From: Flavobacterium sp. LC2016-01
GTDB lineage: Bacteria; Bacteroidota; Bacteroidia; Flavobacteriales; Flavobacteriaceae
Length of the DNA stretch: 64,000 bases
Assembly (NCBI RefSeq): GCF_009711135.1
Contig: NZ_WMIC01000011.1
Span: 124,001-188,000, forward strand
Direction: 5' to 3'
Part shown: piece after piece, positions 63,401 through 64,000 of the stretch
Position numbering within the stretch: position 1 is the stretch's first letter
Layout of the letters: each line of letters starts with the position of its first letter
Notes under the pieces: generated by a model
The model's database searches: none
What the model was told of the DNA's origin: nothing
The model's input: only the letters and a program-made list of their open reading frames with translations
Translations under genes and position numbers: made by a program

Positions 63401-64000
63401 TGACTTTAACAGCTGTAAAAGCTGGTACTTTAGCAAATATATCATACAAAATTACAGCAGGACCAGCAGGTTATAGTACTGCAAGTAATACTACAGGAGA
63501 TTTTAAAGGATTAACACCAGGACTTTATACTTTCCAGGCAACTGATAGTAAAACACTTTGTACTTTCAGCATTTCTTATGATGTAAAAGGAACTTCGGAT
63601 ATTGTTGCCGGAGGATCTGTACTTACTGCTATTAAATGTTATGCTGGAACAGGAACAATTCAGTTTACTGTTACTGGAGCTAAAACTAGCGGATACGATT
63701 ATATTATTAAAAATGCTGGAGGAACAACAATTCAGCAAGCAAATAATGTAGCTGCTTCTACAACTACAATTAATGTTGCATCAGCTGTAGTTGCTGGTGA
63801 TTATACTATCACAGCTACAGACAGATTAACAAAATGTAAAGCAGTTTATACAGTAACTTTAACACAGCCAGCAAGTGCATTAGATGTTACTGCGTCTGCT
63901 CCAAACATCAATTGTAATAATGACAAAGCTATTATTACAGCAGTTGGTACAGGCGGAACAACAAGCTATTCTTATGCTGTTGTTGTAAAAGGTGCGGCTG
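57439..64000 (+). CDS. sprB: Giant surface adhesin SprB-like (start only; runs off the window)
   Basis: 2187 codons are visible with no stop. Signal peptide MKKPTILKIAILLLLFLQAD... ending near residue 25 (VFSQ). A DUF11-type domain is at about 385-520 (ANVTLGQELRYTLKFKNEGN), a jelly-roll-like insert at about 1255-1450, and SprB-type repeats elsewhere, each with a GGxxPYxYS or YSLDG strand and a DSNNCT/DAAGCT turn (for example about 1390-1900). In F. johnsoniae SprB is a roughly 6500-residue adhesin moved along the surface by the gliding motor and exported by T9SS. Identity rests on repeats and gene order. Confidence 0.85.
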   Translation, partial: MKKPTILKIAILLLLFLQADIVFSQKYTDFVRVYNTQLKGDIINIGNNILNRGTKKSDGTYSVSPNTPFSGTTSNDTNGNFDMYYVNVDPIPNSKVVFSSSSATLTVPNNNAPAAPCYKVAYAALYWSGILRSPADRTTIKNVKIKVPNTANSNYQDVTGTVIWDIKNNADGIADSGGNKTQAYACYAEITSLLNSTNANGLYTVANVQATEGVKNTNGSTGLAAGWSLFVVYEDNSLPTKSVSTFNGFFGIGSNALPVTTKVSGFTTPDLGDVNARVAFSALEGDQNYSGDYLYINGLPIVTTPSTVRPTNNFFKSSITTSTGVFTDRNPNGTNTLGFDAGVLDITPQSGIIKNKATSADITIGTNVDVYINYFLAFSVDVIAPNIKLLKTVEDAADKDASNANVTLGQELRYTLKFKNEGNDSATEFTITDQLPVNTNFSFPADIFKLPTGMTVANNVTYNAATRTLVFTVPNSLVEKFDPQETIRFKVHVVDDCASLTDACNNIIKNSAMSSYRGNPGAGGGGNGTLFGDKSYADANSCNATPQSTNFLVGLDACKNRKEEICLSEMEISASGGYDSYKWATSSAYNPVLGTNQKLKITGPGTYYVYSKKAGCPDFEEIITVKDGGGVKTNPIITYADNKDASGNIPGCDIDGKPLPKIFLCGANDSRLFNLNLPSATIVWEKTTCVRPPVADLSELCADERTSCVWTSAGANGSLFTVTDAGYYRVTISSGGCVNRFYFNVYKSDVAINETHKNILCTTPGSITVDKLTGYEFSLTHVLIPASSSTTTAWGDNNVFSITTAGNYVVNYRLKNVNPTCTYKTAQIIIAKDDFTAAIDNLTENPLCFGDLGRLQVSATSGFTGYYYTLYQDGVVVQQLGPLPDRTHAFEGLTPGKTYLVEVFTKKPDQTVECIASVSKLIPNPAAALSVTSSVIKPLTACADGQYRITASGGKAPYAFFVDGSTTEYALDENGNTDLNSIILNTPTAKEYTILVRDSNLCTTTYKFTVAANPKPVYTITPSVIKCYGEKGSITVNVTNPNGYTLEYSLDGTNFTSNPTFLDLKAGTYNVVVRYTLSGTTCTDPAQAVTILPPANALTASGGVAELAGCTLSGQGGKLRFTNVTGGKTPYEYSFDGGGSWQTSPEKDVLNGTYILIVRDAAGCTYQLPYDVILDPKPADPRVDLAPVVYNCNGTGQTTATVTNPSSGNYSYEYYLDGVANTPITNNVFNNILSGSHKIKVVYKLEDATTYSNLLKEDFGHGDPTTSPGIAAAYCFNNQDVNIHTCPNPTRSVEDNQYSVASFFWRGDTAWYPFKDHTSNGAVADGRYLLVNIGSAAGDYGILYSKPIADVIPNQPVKVDLAVANLLNAGVNGAAPIVRFELVNPAGVVVARVDTGKIAEAANDPNRTKWIEIPTISLNPGNNTNLTFVIRSGSLEYNGNDLLIDDISVYQLPKSCLAEQEIPFVVGTDKAFTVLDPTIQDVACNGGNTGSITITAQNFNTATGFYYSINGGTLQNATSSPVTVGGLTAGAYTVVVQSDIAGTCSKSFSKTIGSPTAVTVTASVTTQPTCTSKATITAVASGGTTPYKYELRAANGTTVITAFQDSGVFTGLVTGTYTIVAKDLRDCPSAVSTAVIVNDPTPVTASLASSSDLCFDADKATIVVTASGTGTLTYSLDGAAAVNTNTFTNVGVGTHSVLVTDSNNCTFTVTGIIVAPELKGSATVSAGLSCITTGATIKVDITGGKSTFTYKVKVGTGSYGSSVNVTGSTFNYPAAGAGDYTFEITDSNNPTACKAYVSITVNAITNPTVSATPVQVACNGASTGEVTLAGSGGSLSYTYSFNNSAFTTTTTYTGLKAGISYPYQVKDSKGCTSAIGNITLTEPTAVGGTISATDIKCAVSGTTPAVVTISGTGGTGAYTYSFNGTSNFTTTNTYSTSTAGAVTAYVKDANGCQAGPFSITIGTLDQITGINLVDSGYDCSTTPPGGHVTLTAVKAGTLANISYKITAGPAGYSTASNTTGDFKGLTPGLYTFQATDSKTLCTFSISYDVKGTSDIVAGGSVLTAIKCYAGTGTIQFTVTGAKTSGYDYIIKNAGGTTIQQANNVAASTTTINVASAVVAGDYTITATDRLTKCKAVYTVTLTQPASALDVTASAPNINCNNDKAIITAVGTGGTTSYSYAVVVKGAA

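Overview
The window is AT-rich chromosomal DNA from a gliding flavobacterium, most likely a Flavobacterium species close to F. johnsoniae. Evidence: Bacteroidota-type promoters (TAnnTTTG -7 boxes), GH3-family and DUF4175 proteins, a YbeY with the Bacteroidota active-site variant, and above all an sprC-sprD-sprB locus encoding the gliding adhesin and its partners for the type IX secretion system. No phage, insertion sequence, CRISPR array or rRNA operon is visible. The only RNA gene I can support is tRNA-Cys(GCA).

Layout. 1-4.6 kb: a leftward cell-surface polysaccharide operon (Wzz-like chain-length protein, flippase, family 2 glycosyltransferase, two polytopic membrane proteins; the last runs off the left edge), preceded by a large protein with a nucleoside-phosphorylase-like C-terminus. 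6.4-8.8 kb: a small leftward operon with a stand-alone EF-Tu-domain-3-like protein, a GH3-family enzyme and an M23-peptidase-like membrane stub without a peptidase domain. 9-12.3 kb: tatA, tex, a DUF1294 gene and rpiB. 12.3-13.1 kb: an AT-rich gap with DnaA-box-like nonamers where the dominant gene direction flips, a candidate replication origin. 13.1-25.3 kb: DUF2007, rnr, DUF2807, LysE, tRNA-Cys, folB, glnS, a 1.1-kb gap with decayed tandem repeats, a YtxH/holin-like envelope trio, an SPFH protein and gltX. 25.5-32.3 kb: a DUF4175 giant, ybeY, then nine parS-like palindromes in about 400 bp, mnmG, two more parS-like sites and a GNAT gene. 32.4-41.6 kb: methyltransferase, a gap with a large direct repeat, a Skp-like lipoprotein, a PIF1-like helicase, HU/SPOR protein, dprA and hypotheticals. 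41.6-48.1 kb: trpS, a GxxExxY gene enclosed by long inverted repeats, a PlsC-like acyltransferase, recA, a thioesterase, a DoxX-like protein and holB. 48.5-64 kb: secreted hypotheticals leading into sprC, sprD and the first 2187 codons of the giant adhesin gene sprB, which runs off the right edge.

Two themes stand out. First, the candidate origin (12.3-13.1 kb), the parS-like array around mnmG (29.3-31.8 kb) and the change of gene direction together suggest that the window covers the origin and centromere region of the chromosome. Second, the right-hand 15 kb is a surface-motility operon in which SprD carries almost 1000 residues of alanine/lysine-rich 17-residue repeats with a 153-bp higher-order period. 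The most unusual small element is the GxxExxY nuclease-fold gene inside matched two-part inverted repeats (42705-43347), which looks like a discrete cassette.
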